A DNA stretch of 64,000 bases from Salibaculum griseiflavum (GTDB taxonomy: Bacteria; Pseudomonadota; Alphaproteobacteria; Rhodobacterales; Rhodobacteraceae). The notes below the pieces were generated by a model. The model did no database searches, was not told the DNA's origin, and saw only the letters and a program-made list of their open reading frames with translations. This document shows positions 47,115-56,641 of this stretch, piece after piece. The stretch spans positions 62,001 through 126,000 of the forward strand of contig NZ_QETF01000009.1 in the NCBI RefSeq assembly GCF_003129565.1, read 5' to 3'. Each line of letters opens with the position of its first letter. The first letter of the stretch is position 1. Both the position numbers and the translations under genes were made by a program.

Positions 47115-48176
47115 TCACCCCCCATGCACGGTCGGCACCTGCAACGCGCTGAACCCGTAATGCCGCAGCCAGCGCAGGTCGCTTTCGAAGAACGCCCGCA
47201 AATCCGGAATCCCGTATTTCAGCATGGCCAGACGGTCGATCCCGATGCCGAAAGCAAAGCCCTGCCATTCGTCCGGGTCGATCCCGCCCGCCTGCAGCAC
47301 CTTGGGGTGGACCATGCCCGACCCCAGCACTTCCAGCCAGTCGTCGCCTTCGCCGACCTTCACCGTGCCCCCTTCAAAGGAACACTGGATATCCACCTCG
47401 GCCGAAGGTTCCGTGAACGGGAAATGCGAGGCGCGGAAGCGGGTTTCCACGTGGGTGCCGAAAAAGGCGCTGAAGAATTCCTCCAGCACCCATTTCAGGT
47501 TCGCCATGGAAATGTCCTTGTCGATGGCCAGCCCCTCGACCTGGTGGAACATCGGCGTATGGGTCTGGTCGTAATCGGCCCGATAGACACGGCCGGGGCA
47601 GATGATGCGAATGGGCGCACCCTGCGCCTCCATCGACCGGATCTGAACCGGGCTGGTATGGGTGCGCAGCACATGGGGCGGGCGATTGTCGCCCTCGGCC
47701 CGGTGCGTGTAGAACGTGTCCATCTCGGCCCGGGCCGGATGGTGGCCGGGAATGTTCAGCGCGTCGAAATTGTACCAGTCGCTTTCGATCTGCGGTCCCT
47801 CGGCCACGGCGAAACCCATATCGGCGAAGATCGCCGTCACCTCTTCCCAGACCTGGGACACGGGGTGAATGCTGCCCACCCGGCGGTCGCGCGCGGGCAG
47901 GGTCACGTCCAGCCACTCGGCCTTCAGCCGCTCGTCCAGCGCCGCATCTTCCAGCGCCACCTTCTTGGCCGCCAGCGCGGCGTTGATCTCGTCCTTGAGC
48001 GCATTCAGCGCCGGGCCCATCACCTGCCGCTCTTCCGGGGTCATCTTGCCCAGCTCGCGCATCTTCAGGCTCACTTCGCCCTTCTTGCCGACGGCCGAAA
48101 CGCGGATCTCCTCCAGCGTCGCCTCGTCGGCGGCCTTTGCAATCAGGTCAAGATATTTGGACTTCAGCTCATCCAT
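47115..48176 (-). CDS. pheS: Phenylalanine-tRNA ligase alpha subunit
   Basis: Catalytic subunit, 353 residues: an N-terminal coiled-coil arm (about 1-90) and the class II core with motif 2 ([19 protein letters not shown]) and motif 3 ([14 protein letters not shown]). Normal length. It is downstream of rpmI-rplT but behind a terminator and a GC-rich repeat, so it probably has its own promoter. Confidence 0.97.
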   Translation of the reverse strand: MDELKSKYLDLIAKAADEATLEEIRVSAVGKKGEVSLKMRELGKMTPEERQVMGPALNALKDEINAALAAKKVALEDAALDERLKAEWLDVTLPARDRRVGSIHPVSQVWEEVTAIFADMGFAVAEGPQIESDWYNFDALNIPGHHPARAEMDTFYTHRAEGDNRPPHVLRTHTSPVQIRSMEAQGAPIRIICPGRVYRADYDQTHTPMFHQVEGLAIDKDISMANLKWVLEEFFSAFFGTHVETRFRASHFPFTEPSAEVDIQCSFEGGTVKVGEGDDWLEVLGSGMVHPKVLQAGGIDPDEWQGFAFGIGIDRLAMLKYGIPDLRAFFESDLRWLRHYGFSALQVPTVHGG

Positions 48177-48270
48177 GACGGGCCCCTTGAATTGGTCACG
48201 GCTCGTTACCCCGGCCCCGCCCCGGTTTCAAGCGACCCCCGCTTCTTTGGGTTCCAAATACCGCGGGGGA

Positions 48271-48304
48271 CGGCGCGCCCCGCGCGCCGGGGGGCAGAGC
48301 CCCC
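48271..48304. repeat. Two tandem GC-rich palindromes upstream of pheS
   Basis: CGGCGCG/CGCGCCG (48271-48289) is followed at once by GGGGGC-AGA-GCCCCC (48290-48304). Paired palindromes of this look are common in intergenic DNA of related bacteria and resemble REP elements, but no second copy is seen in this window. Confidence 0.4.
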
Positions 48305-48355
48305 ACCAAACAGACCTGCGTGCGCAGCACACTATCTGGCAACGGCTCCACAACG

Positions 48356-48382
48356 AAAAAGGCCGCCCAGAAAGGACGGCCC
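48356..48382 (-). terminator. Intrinsic terminator after rplT
   Basis: An imperfect stem of GGCCGCCC with GGACGGCC around a short loop, followed on the minus strand by five T. It lies 27 bases past the rplT stop. Confidence 0.8.
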
Positions 48383-48408
48383 AATTCGATTTGCAATGCA
48401 GCGTGGCT

Positions 48409-48765
48409 TTACAGCGCGGCCTTTGCCTTTTCCACGATCGCGCCGAACGCGTCGGGCTCGTGCACGGCCAGGTCGGCCAGAACCTTGCGGTCCACTTCGA
48501 TCCCGGCCTTCGTCAGGCCGTTGATGAAGCGCGAATAGGTCAGGTTCTCATCCGCGGCGCGGACGGCGGCGTTGATACGCTGGATCCACAGGGCGCGGAA
48601 GTTGCGCTTGCGGTTGTGACGGTCACGGGTCGCATACTGGTTGGCCTTGTCGACGGCCTGGGTTGCGACCTTGAAGGTGCTCTTGCGACGGCCATAGTAA
48701 CCTTTGGCCTTGTCGGTGATCTTCTTGTGACGACGATGGGTGACGGTTCCGCCTTTGACTCGCAT
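48409..48765 (-). CDS. rplT: 50S ribosomal protein L20
   Basis: A 118-residue 23S rRNA-binding protein needed early in 50S assembly. It starts [27 protein letters not shown] and has the [21 protein letters not shown] core, both strongly conserved. Twelve bases after rpmI and followed by a terminator. L20 often regulates this operon by binding its leader; I cannot see such a structure clearly. Confidence 0.97.
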   Translation of the reverse strand: MRVKGGTVTHRRHKKITDKAKGYYGRRKSTFKVATQAVDKANQYATRDRHNRKRNFRALWIQRINAAVRAADENLTYSRFINGLTKAGIEVDRKVLADLAVHEPDAFGAIVEKAKAAL

Positions 48766-48777
48766 ATCCGATCCTCC

Positions 48778-48978
48778 TTAGCGCGCGTAGGGCATCATGG
48801 GCTTGATGATCTGCTCATCAGCCTTGCTGAGGGTCGTGGTGCCACGAGCATCACGGATGAATTTGTTGGTGCGCTTGATCATGCCATGGCGCTTGCCGGC
48901 CTGACCCGCCTTGATGCGGCCCTTGGCCGTCACCTTGAACCGCTTCTTGCAGCTCGACTTGGTCTTCATCTTGGGCAT
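48778..48978 (-). CDS. rpmI: 50S ribosomal protein L35
   Basis: A 66-residue basic protein: [23 protein letters not shown] start and the [18 protein letters not shown] block are the family signatures. First gene of rpmI-rplT, 75 bases downstream of a good promoter and behind an AAGGAGA ribosome site. infC is not adjacent on the upstream side in this window. Confidence 0.97.
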   Translation of the reverse strand: MPKMKTKSSCKKRFKVTAKGRIKAGQAGKRHGMIKRTNKFIRDARGTTTLSKADEQIIKPMMPYAR

Positions 48979-49052
48979 TTCCGTCTCCTTGAACGTAACG
49001 GTGACACGCGACTCGGCATGCCACTTCGGGCCGGACGCGCGGTAGAGCGGGC

Positions 49053-49081
49053 CGTATAGGCCCCGTTCGCCCCTTTGGCAA
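49053..49081 (-). promoter_or_regulatory. Promoter of rpmI-rplT
   Basis: On the minus strand, TTGCCA and TATACG with a 17-base spacer, a good sigma-70 match. It lies just past the stop of the upstream small membrane-protein gene. Confidence 0.6.
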
Positions 49082-49086
49082 GGGTC

Positions 49087-49311
49087 TCAGTTGATATAGC
49101 GGCCCACCACCTCGACAAAGACCGAGGGGATATCCTCGATCTTGTAGCCGATGGGGTTCTGATTGACGGCCAAGGCGATCAGCCCGCCCCCGACCAGCAC
49201 CGCGATCGACGCCGCTCGCGGCACGCGCCCATCTGCCAGCGCCCCCATGATCGACGGGATCGAGAATCCCGCCACCACGAGGCCGACGACGAGCATCAGG
49301 TCAGGATCCAT
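49087..49311 (-). CDS. Small membrane protein, unknown function
   Basis: A 74-residue protein with two hydrophobic helices (about 6-23 and 34-50) and a short soluble tail with KIEDIPSVFVEVVGRYI. I do not recognise the family beyond many similar small alphaproteobacterial membrane proteins. ATG 49311 is preferred; a TTG 15 bases upstream is possible. It lies downstream of pyk on the same strand, 34 bases away, probably cotranscribed. Confidence 0.65.
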   Translation of the reverse strand: MDPDLMLVVGLVVAGFSIPSIMGALADGRVPRAASIAVLVGGGLIALAVNQNPIGYKIEDIPSVFVEVVGRYIN

Positions 49312-49345
49312 GGGCCAATCTCGCAACTGGGGCTGTTGCGAGAGG

Positions 49346-50797
49346 CTACTCCGTTTCCGCAGCGTAAATCAAACGTTCCTCGCAGGGCGCGACCCGAAGG
49401 ATGTTGGTGGAGCCCGGCGTGTTGAATGGAACCCCGGCCGTGACCACCACCATGTCCTCCTTGCTGGCGATACCGGTCTTGAGCGCGGCGCGCACCGCTT
49501 CGACCACGGCGATCTTGAAGCGGTTCACCTCGGTCGTGGTGCGCACGCAATTGGTGCCCCAGGACAGGCAGAGCCGCCGGGCGGTCTCGATCCGGGTGGA
49601 CAGCACGATGATCGGCACGCGGGGCCGTTCCCGCGCGGTCAGAAGGCCTGTCGTGCCGCTTTCGGAATAGCAGCAGATCGCCTTGATATCCGTGGTTTCG
49701 GCGATCTCGCGCGCCGCCGCGACGATCCCGTCGGCGACGCTTGTGCGATCGGCGGTGCGGCTGGATTCGATGATGGCCGTATAGTTTTCGTCGCTTTCGA
49801 CTTCGAAGGCCACGTTGTCCATGGTCGTGACCGCCTCGACCGGGTAGTCGCCTGCCGCGGATTCCGCGCTCAGCATGATCGCATCGGCGCCCTCGTAGAT
49901 GGCCGTTGCCACGTCCGAGACCTCGGCGCGGGTGGGCATGGGGCTTTCGATCATGCTTTCCAGCATCTGGGTGGCGACGATCACCGGCTTGGCGGCGGTG
50001 CGGCATTTGCGGACCAGGCGTTTCTGGATCGGCGGCACGTTCTGGACGGGCAGTTCCACCCCGAGATCGCCGCGCGCCACCATGATCCCGTCAGACGCCT
50101 CGATGATGTCATCGAAATTCTTCACCGCGGCGGGTTTCTCGATCTTCGACAGGATCGCAGCACGCCCTTTGGACATTGCCCGCGCCTCTTCCACGTCCGA
50201 TGGGCGCTGCACGAAAGACAACGCCAACCAGTCCACGCCCAGGTCACAGACGAATTCGAGGTCCTTGCGGTCCTTGTCCGACAGCGCCGCCAGAGGCAGC
50301 ACCACGTCGGGTACGTTCACGCCCTTGCGGTTCGAGATGGTGCCGCCGACGACGACTTCGCAATCGGCGAAGTCGCGGCCACAGTCCTTGACCCGCAGCT
50401 TGATCTTGCCGTCATTGATCAGCAGGTGCGCGCCCGGTTCCAGCGCGTCGAAGATTTCCTTGTGCGGCAGTTGCACACGGGTGGCGTCGCCCGGCGTCTC
50501 ATCCAGGTCCAGCCGGAAGGCCTGGCCTTCCTCCAGTTCTTCGCCCTCGTCATTGGCGAAGGTGCCAACCCGCAGCTTCGGACCCTGCAGGTCGGCCAGG
50601 ATGGCGATGGGGTTGCCCACGTCCTCTTCGACCTTGCGAATGATCGCGTGTCGCTCGCGAATCTCGTCATGGCTGCCGTGGCTCATGTTCAGGCGAAACA
50701 CGTCGGCCCCGGCCTCGTGAAGGGCACGGATCATCTTGTAGTCGCTCGACGCCGGCCCGAGGGTGGCGACGATCTTGACGTTGCGGTGGCGTCTCAT
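49346..50797 (-). CDS. pyk: Pyruvate kinase
   Basis: Last step of glycolysis, phosphoenolpyruvate to pyruvate with ATP gain. The 483-residue protein opens RRHRNVKIVATLGPASS, has the active-site signature AILSKIEKPAAVKNFDDII with MVARGDLGVELP, and a C-terminal allosteric domain. Length is normal. The ribosome site is weak (AAAGA). Confidence 0.97.
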   Translation of the reverse strand: MRRHRNVKIVATLGPASSDYKMIRALHEAGADVFRLNMSHGSHDEIRERHAIIRKVEEDVGNPIAILADLQGPKLRVGTFANDEGEELEEGQAFRLDLDETPGDATRVQLPHKEIFDALEPGAHLLINDGKIKLRVKDCGRDFADCEVVVGGTISNRKGVNVPDVVLPLAALSDKDRKDLEFVCDLGVDWLALSFVQRPSDVEEARAMSKGRAAILSKIEKPAAVKNFDDIIEASDGIMVARGDLGVELPVQNVPPIQKRLVRKCRTAAKPVIVATQMLESMIESPMPTRAEVSDVATAIYEGADAIMLSAESAAGDYPVEAVTTMDNVAFEVESDENYTAIIESSRTADRTSVADGIVAAAREIAETTDIKAICCYSESGTTGLLTARERPRVPIIVLSTRIETARRLCLSWGTNCVRTTTEVNRFKIAVVEAVRAALKTGIASKEDMVVVTAGVPFNTPGSTNILRVAPCEERLIYAAETE

Positions 50798-50936
50798 AAT
50801 CGAATCTTTCGTCGGCTGCGGGGCGCTCGGCCCCTTGTTATCGCTAACGGCTCGCCGCCCTTATTGCGCATTTCACTTCCGGCCTCAACTGTCCTAAGTC
50901 AGGTGTCATGAAGATGACAGCCTGTGTGTCCGCCCG

Positions 50937-51695
50937 ATGACCTATCAACCCTATCACCTGCACGGTGCGGATCGCCGCTCGCGCTGGGTGATCTCATGTG
51001 ACCACGCCACCAATACCGTGCCCCCCAGCGTGGGCGGCGGCGACCTGGGTCTGAACCCGCCCGACATGGAACGCCATATCGCCTATGACGTCGGCGCCGC
51101 GGGGGTGACGCGGGCACTGGCCGATCTTCTGGATGCCCCGGCGGTCCTGTCCAATTTCTCGCGCCTGGTGATCGACCCGAACCGGGGCACCGACGACCCC
51201 ACCCTGTTGATGAAACTGTATGACGGCACGGTCATCCCCACCAACCGCACCGCCGATGACGCCGAAAAGCAGCGCCGTATCGACGCCTTTTATGAACCCT
51301 ATCATAATGCGCTGGAAGAGGTCGCAGGCCGCTACGACGATACCGTTCTGGTGGCTATTCATTCCTTCACACCCAAGCTGAACGGTCGGCATCCGCGCCC
51401 CTGGCATGTCGGCATCCTGCACGAGCAGGACCGCCGACTTTCCGATCCCTTGCTGGCCTTGCTGCGCGCCGAGCCCGACCTGTGCATCGGGGACAACGAA
51501 CCCTATGCCGGACACCTGCCTGGGGATTCGGTGGACCGCCATGCCCTGCAGCCCGGCCGACCCAACGCATTGATCGAGCTGCGCAACGATCTTATCGTGA
51601 CCCCCGAACAACAGGCGCACTGGGCCGAAAGGCTGGCCCCGATCCTGACGCAGGCCTTGCACCTGATGGACCAGCAAGAAACGAGGACCGCATGA
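50937..51695 (+). CDS. N-formylglutamate amidohydrolase family protein
   Basis: A 252-residue zinc hydrolase of the HutG/N-formylglutamate deformylase family, which releases formate or acts on related N-acyl amino acids. It has ISCDHATNTVPPS near the start, LIDPNRGTDDPTL (about 79-91), IHSFTPKLNG and the late ELRNDLI block. The last four bases overlap the DUF1244 gene (ATGA). No histidine-use genes are nearby, so a role in histidine breakdown is not supported. Confidence 0.88.
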   Translation: MTYQPYHLHGADRRSRWVISCDHATNTVPPSVGGGDLGLNPPDMERHIAYDVGAAGVTRALADLLDAPAVLSNFSRLVIDPNRGTDDPTLLMKLYDGTVIPTNRTADDAEKQRRIDAFYEPYHNALEEVAGRYDDTVLVAIHSFTPKLNGRHPRPWHVGILHEQDRRLSDPLLALLRAEPDLCIGDNEPYAGHLPGDSVDRHALQPGRPNALIELRNDLIVTPEQQAHWAERLAPILTQALHLMDQQETRTA

Positions 51696-52009
51696 CCCAG
51701 ATCGACGACCAGACCCGCCTTGAACTGGAAGCCGCCGCGTTTCGCCGGCTGCAAAAGCACCTGATGGAAGATCGCCCCGACGTGCAGAATATCGACCTGA
51801 TGAACCTGGCCGGGTTCTGCCGCAACTGCCTGTCCCGCTGGTATCAAGAGGCCGCCAACGCGCGCGGCATCGAGATGACCAAGGAAGAGGGACGCGAGGT
51901 GTTCTACGGCATGCCCTATAACGACTGGAAGGCCCAGAGCCAGACCGAGGCCAGCCCCGAAAAACAGGCGGCCTTCGAGAAGGCGTTCAAGGAGAATGTG
52001 GGGGAGTAG
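51692..52009 (+). CDS. DUF1244 domain protein
   Basis: A 105-residue alphaproteobacterial protein of unknown function. The conserved part is FRRLQKHLMEDRPDVQNIDLMNL followed by GFCRNCLSRWYQ, whose Cys-x2-Cys pair might bind metal, then the helix KEEGREVFYGMPYNDWK. It is translationally coupled to the preceding amidohydrolase gene by a four-base overlap, suggesting a shared process. Confidence 0.85.
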   Translation: MTQIDDQTRLELEAAAFRRLQKHLMEDRPDVQNIDLMNLAGFCRNCLSRWYQEAANARGIEMTKEEGREVFYGMPYNDWKAQSQTEASPEKQAAFEKAFKENVGE

Positions 52010-52129
52010 GGCAGATTCCAAGGATGATCGGACGCGCGCCCGTCCGGCATAGGGTATCAAAAGCACCACGGCATGGCGGGCCGTCCTCGCGCCACGTCGC
52101 TCAAGTTCAGACAATGCGCAGGTTAAGCC

Positions 52130-52867
52130 GTGCTCCGACCGTCACTGAAATACTCTCTGGTCTCGGCCTTCACGAAACAGCCCGATCTGCCCGCGTTCGA
52201 GGGCGAGGCGCTGGTCTTCGGCTCGGCGCCGGACCCGATACTGCCACGCGAAACAGAGCCCGAGACAAAGCTCGTTTCTGTCAATGCCTCGCAGGCCTCG
52301 CTTGACCGGTTTTTCGACGACCCGCCAGATTTCACCTTCATGCGGTCGAATTTCGTCCGAAACCGGCAGGTCGATACTGAAATGGTTTCAGCCCTCGCCA
52401 ACAGGCGGACCAAGCGGCTCTTGTTGGTCTGCACCGAGGGTTTGAACAAGACCCAGGAAGAACTCAGTGCGCAACTGGCCCCCAACCTCAAAATTCTTGG
52501 CGAGGCCGGCTATCTTTTCGACGCTTGCACACTGCTGAGCAATGCGCAGCGGCACCTTGTGATCAACCAAGCGGTTGAAGGACGTCGCCGGGCTCTGAAA
52601 TCGCGCAAAGTCACTTCAATGGGCGTTTTTGCTGCAGCGGCCTGCCTGCATATGGGTGCCAGACGAGTGACAATCGCCGGGATCTCGCTGAATCAATCGG
52701 GGCATTCCTACTCCGGTTCCGCCTTGCCTCGCGCCCATGTCACCCGGGATCAACAGGTGCTCAGGCTCTTGGCCAAACGATACGGAAATCGCATAGTATC
52801 CACCGATGCGTCACTATGCGAATTGACCGGGGTTCAGCCATATGACGGACCGGTGCGGACGGACTGA
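52130..52867 (+). CDS. Unrecognised protein, resembles CMP-sugar (GT42/DUF115-like) glycosyltransferases
   Basis: I do not recognise this 245-residue protein with certainty. The N-terminal strand-loop ALVFGSAPDP (about 27-36) and VSVNASQASL resemble the nucleotide-sugar loop of GT42 and DUF115/MptE-like proteins. The C-terminal part TSMGVFAAAACLHMGARRVT then IAGISLNQSGHSYS resembles the GT42 segment that follows the catalytic histidine region. It faces kdsB, which makes CMP-Kdo, consistent with a transferase for a CMP-activated sugar, but that is inference. GTG start; base composition is less GC-rich than around it. Confidence 0.5.
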   Translation: MLRPSLKYSLVSAFTKQPDLPAFEGEALVFGSAPDPILPRETEPETKLVSVNASQASLDRFFDDPPDFTFMRSNFVRNRQVDTEMVSALANRRTKRLLLVCTEGLNKTQEELSAQLAPNLKILGEAGYLFDACTLLSNAQRHLVINQAVEGRRRALKSRKVTSMGVFAAAACLHMGARRVTIAGISLNQSGHSYSGSALPRAHVTRDQQVLRLLAKRYGNRIVSTDASLCELTGVQPYDGPVRTD

Positions 52868-52893
52868 GGACGCAGATACTTTGACGACCGGCC

Positions 52894-53637
52894 TCAGGGC
52901 AGCCCGTTCTCCTTCAGGAAAGCCTCGACCTTGCCCACGTCATCGAAGGTATCGACAGCCAGGCTACGGCCGGACAGTTCCACCATCTGAATGTCATACC
53001 CCAACTCGGCAAAGCGCAGGATCTCGATATCCTCGATCTCTTCAAGAGGCGTCTTTCGGCCCTGCTCACCAAAGGCTCTCAGCTTTTCTACAGGAAAGCT
53101 GTAGATACATATCTGCTTCCACCCGCCCATGAATGTGTCGGCCTTATTACCGGGGATCGGAGCGCGCGACATGTACTTCATTTTCTTGTCCTGATCGAAG
53201 ACGACCTTCGGAACCGCCCGCGATCTCCATTCCGCCTCGTCCGCAATGCGCGCGTAGCCGTTAAGGATAGTATCGGGATCTGCACAGGCGCGGCTGACCA
53301 TGGTCCGAATATCGTCGGGGTCGATGATCGGTTCATCGCCTTGCACATTGATTACGATATCGACATCGGCATGTTGCAGTGCGAATTCGTATAGACGGTC
53401 CGTTCCCGTCAGGCACGCCTCACCCGTCATCGCGACCTGTGCACCGGCGCGTTCGGCGACCTCCTTGATGCGCTCGTCTTCGGTGGCAACCCAAACCCTC
53501 TCAGGATTGACGGCCTCCACCGTTCTCTCCCAGGTTCGGACGATCATCTCCTTGTCGCGAATCTTGAGCAACGGCTTGCCCGGAAGCCGGGTGGACTTGT
53601 ACCGCGCCGGGATCACAACCGCATAATTCGGCGACAT
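52894..53637 (-). CDS. kdsB: 3-deoxy-manno-octulosonate cytidylyltransferase
   Basis: Activates Kdo to CMP-Kdo for lipopolysaccharide core. The 247-residue enzyme starts with the nucleotide loop VIPARYKSTRLPGKPL, has VWVATEDERI, VINVQGDEPIIDP and the late QICIYSFPVEKLRAF block. Normal length and all key motifs. It faces the glycosyltransferase-like gene, 26 bases away. Confidence 0.95.
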   Translation of the reverse strand: MSPNYAVVIPARYKSTRLPGKPLLKIRDKEMIVRTWERTVEAVNPERVWVATEDERIKEVAERAGAQVAMTGEACLTGTDRLYEFALQHADVDIVINVQGDEPIIDPDDIRTMVSRACADPDTILNGYARIADEAEWRSRAVPKVVFDQDKKMKYMSRAPIPGNKADTFMGGWKQICIYSFPVEKLRAFGEQGRKTPLEEIEDIEILRFAELGYDIQMVELSGRSLAVDTFDDVGKVEAFLKENGLP

Positions 53638-53759
53638 TCTCTAAGCTCCGATCCTTTGCCACGACCGGCATGCCGTGGTGCTCCGTAAGCAGGTTCCAAG
53701 CAATCTTGCTGGAATGCAACCGCATGGGCGAAAAGAAATCAGTGGCGTATCCTGTCCGC

Positions 53760-54623
53760 TCAAATCGCCGCCTTGCGGCTTTCCTCCAGGTAGATTTCGC
53801 GCAGGCGTTTGGACACAGGGCCCGGCGTGCCGTCGCCCAGCACCGCCTCGTCCACCTGCACGACCGGCATCACGAAGGTCGAGGCCGAGGTGACGAAGGC
53901 CTCGTCCGCATCCTTTGCCTCATCAATCGTGAAATGGCGTTCCTCGACCTTCATCTGCGCCTCGCGGGCGAAGCGCAGCACGGCGGCGCGGGTGATCCCG
54001 TGCAGGATATCGTTGGACAGCTGGCGCGTAATGATCGTGTCGCCCTTGACGATATAGGCGTTGTTGCTGGTGCCCTCGGTCACGTGGCCATCCTCGATCA
54101 TCCAGGCATCGTCGGCCCCGGCCTTCTTGGCCATCATCTTGCCCATGGACGGGTAGAGCAGCTGCACCGTCTTGATGTCGCGCCGGCCCCAGCGGATATC
54201 CTCGATCGAGATGACCTTGATGCCCTTCTTCGACGCGGGGCTGTCTGCCAGGCCGGGCTTGGACTGGGTGAACAGAACCACGGTGGGCTTGACCTCCTCC
54301 GGATCGGGAAAGACGAAATCCCGGTCTTCGGCGGCACCGCGCGTGACCTGAAGATAGACCATCCCATCGGTAATCCCGTTTACCCGCACCAGTTCTCGGT
54401 GAATTTCCAGCAGGTCGTCGAAACAGTCGGGTTTCTGGATATCCAGTTCTGACAGCGACCGCTCAAGCCGCGCCAGGTGCCCGTCGAAGTCGATCAGCTT
54501 GCCGTCCAGCACGCTGGTGACCTCGTAGACGCCATCGGCCATCAGGAAGGCCCGGTCGAAAATCGAGACCTTGGCGTCGCCCTCGGGCAGATACTGGCCA
54601 TTCACATAGACGGTGCGGGACAT
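53760..54623 (-). CDS. dat: D-amino-acid transaminase
   Basis: A class IV PLP enzyme of 287 residues that interconverts D-alanine, D-glutamate and 2-oxoacids. Features are the family start YVNGQYLPEGDAKVSIFDRAFLMADGVYE, IEDGHVTEGTSNNAYIV and GITRAAVLRFA. Sequence is closer to D-amino-acid transaminases than to branched-chain ones, though class IV specificities overlap. It lies 17 bases after ilvD on the same strand. Confidence 0.87.
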   Translation of the reverse strand: MSRTVYVNGQYLPEGDAKVSIFDRAFLMADGVYEVTSVLDGKLIDFDGHLARLERSLSELDIQKPDCFDDLLEIHRELVRVNGITDGMVYLQVTRGAAEDRDFVFPDPEEVKPTVVLFTQSKPGLADSPASKKGIKVISIEDIRWGRRDIKTVQLLYPSMGKMMAKKAGADDAWMIEDGHVTEGTSNNAYIVKGDTIITRQLSNDILHGITRAAVLRFAREAQMKVEERHFTIDEAKDADEAFVTSASTFVMPVVQVDEAVLGDGTPGPVSKRLREIYLEESRKAAI

Positions 54624-54640
54624 GGGCGGTTCCTTTGTTC

Positions 54641-56476
54641 TTATTCGGGCAATTGGCGCACGGCGCCCTTGGCAGCACTGGTGGTCAGCATGGCATAGGC
54701 CTTGAGCGCGGTGGACACCTTGCGCTTGCGCGGCTCGGCCGGTTTCCAGCCCTTTTCCTCCTGCGCGGCGCGGCGGGCGGCCAGGGTCGCTTCGTCCACG
54801 GCCAGGTTGATGGTCCGGTTGGGGATGTCGATCTCGATCAGATCGCCCTGTTCGACCAGCCCGATCGTGCCGCCCTCGGCCGCCTCGGGCGAGACATGGC
54901 CGATGGACAGACCCGAGGTGCCACCGGAAAAGCGCCCGTCGGTGACCAGAGCGCAGGCCGCGCCAAGACCCTTCGATTTGAGGTAGGAGGTCGGGTAGAG
55001 CATTTCCTGCATCCCCGGCCCGCCTCGTGGCCCCTCGTAGCGGATGATGACCACGTCGCCTTCCTTGACCTTGCCGGTCAGGATGTCGTTGACGGCCTCG
55101 TCCTGCCCTTCGACCACGTAAGCCGGACCGCTGAATTTCAGGATACTGTCATCGACACCGGCGGTCTTCACGATGCAGCCTTCTTCGGCCAGGTTGCCGA
55201 ACAGAACCGCCAATCCGCCATCCTGGCTGAAGGCATGCTCCTTGCTGCGGATCACGCCGTTTTCGCGGTCGGTATCGAGGCTGGGATAGCGGCGTTCCTG
55301 GCTGAAGGCCTGGGTGGTACGCACCCCGCCGGGCGCGGCGGAATAGAAACTGCGCGCCACCTCGGACTCGGTCGTGGCGATGTCCCAGCGGGCAATCGCC
55401 TCGCCCATGGTGGGGCTGTGAACCGTTGGCAGGTCCGCATGCAACAGCCCCGCGCGGTCCAGCTCACCAAGGATGGCCATGATGCCACCCGCGCGGTGCA
55501 CGTCTTCCATATGCACGTCGGACTTGGCCGGGGCCACCTTGCACAGGCAGGGCACCTTGCGGCTGAGCCGGTCGATATCTTCCATGGTAAAGCCGATCTC
55601 GCCCTCGTGGCTTGCCGCCAGAAGGTGCAGGACCGTGTTGGTGGAGCCGCCCATGGCGATATCCAGCGACATGGCGTTCTCGAAGGCCTGGAAATTGGCA
55701 ATGGAGCGCGGCAGGACAGAATAGTCGTCCTGTTCATAGTGTCGCTTGGCCAGGTCCACGATCAGGTGGCCGGCCTCGATGAACAACCGCTTGCGGTCGG
55801 CATGGGTGGCCAGGGTCGAGCCATTACCCGGCAGGGACAGGCCCAGCGCCTCGGTCAGACAGTTCATGGAATTGGCGGTGAACATGCCCGAACACGATCC
55901 ACAGGTCGGACAGGCCGCTTCCTCGATGGCATGCACCTGTTCGTCGCTATAGCTGTCATCGGCCGCCGCGACCATCGCATCGACAAGGTCGAGCGCCTTT
56001 TCCCCGTCACCCCATTCGACCTTGCCGGCCTCCATCGGGCCACCCGAAACGAAAACCGTGGGAATGTTCAGCCGCATGGCGGCCATCAGCATGCCTGGCG
56101 TGATCTTGTCGCAATTCGAGATGCAGACCATCGCGTCGGCGCAATGGGCGTTGACCATGTATTCCGCCGCGTCCGCGATCACCTCGCGGCTGGGAAGGGA
56201 ATAGAGCATCCCGTCATGGCCCATGGCGATTCCGTCATCCACGGCGATGGTGTTGAATTCCTTTGCCACGCCGCCGGCCTTTTCGACCTCGCGCGCGACC
56301 ATCTGGCCCAGATCCTTCAGGTGAACATGTCCCGGCACGAACTGGGTGAAGGAATTGACGATGGCGATGATCGGCTTGCCGAAATCGCCCTCTTTCATCC
56401 CCGTCGCGCGCCAAAGGCCACGGGCACCGGCCATGTTGCGGCCATGGGTCGTCGTGCGGGAACGGTATCTGGGCAT
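54641..56476 (-). CDS. ilvD: Dihydroxy-acid dehydratase
   Basis: Third step of valine/isoleucine synthesis, an Fe-S dehydratase. The 611-residue protein starts [22 protein letters not shown] and has the cluster cysteines in [12 protein letters not shown] and [24 protein letters not shown] precedes ATG 56476; the frame extends upstream over non-coding DNA. It is followed by dat. Confidence 0.97.
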   Translation of the reverse strand: MPRYRSRTTTHGRNMAGARGLWRATGMKEGDFGKPIIAIVNSFTQFVPGHVHLKDLGQMVAREVEKAGGVAKEFNTIAVDDGIAMGHDGMLYSLPSREVIADAAEYMVNAHCADAMVCISNCDKITPGMLMAAMRLNIPTVFVSGGPMEAGKVEWGDGEKALDLVDAMVAAADDSYSDEQVHAIEEAACPTCGSCSGMFTANSMNCLTEALGLSLPGNGSTLATHADRKRLFIEAGHLIVDLAKRHYEQDDYSVLPRSIANFQAFENAMSLDIAMGGSTNTVLHLLAASHEGEIGFTMEDIDRLSRKVPCLCKVAPAKSDVHMEDVHRAGGIMAILGELDRAGLLHADLPTVHSPTMGEAIARWDIATTESEVARSFYSAAPGGVRTTQAFSQERRYPSLDTDRENGVIRSKEHAFSQDGGLAVLFGNLAEEGCIVKTAGVDDSILKFSGPAYVVEGQDEAVNDILTGKVKEGDVVIIRYEGPRGGPGMQEMLYPTSYLKSKGLGAACALVTDGRFSGGTSGLSIGHVSPEAAEGGTIGLVEQGDLIEIDIPNRTINLAVDEATLAARRAAQEEKGWKPAEPRKRKVSTALKAYAMLTTSAAKGAVRQLPE

Positions 56477-56597
56477 GCGGGATCCTCCTGAAACGCCAGC
56501 GGTTCTTAGCGCAGCCCCGGGGCGAGGAAAATAGCGATTGGGCCGAATTCTGCGCGGCACAATCGCGCCCCGATCGCGGCTCCGCCCGTTCGCACCT

Positions 56598-56620
56598 TGC
56601 ATCGTCCACTGGACGATGCA
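56598..56620. repeat. Perfect palindrome between dgcA and ilvD
   Basis: TGCATCGTCC and GGACGATGCA surround a three-base loop, ten perfect pairs, immediately followed by a second GC hairpin (ACCGGC...GCCGGT region). It lies downstream of dgcA. No T run follows. It may be a REP-type element or a processing/termination hairpin. Confidence 0.5.
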
Positions 56621-56641
56621 CCGGCTACGCCGGACCGGTGC

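Noticed and set aside
45365-47152. A 595-codon open frame on the plus strand
   Set aside because: Antisense to pheT and the amidotransferase gene; no ribosome site or recognisable domain.
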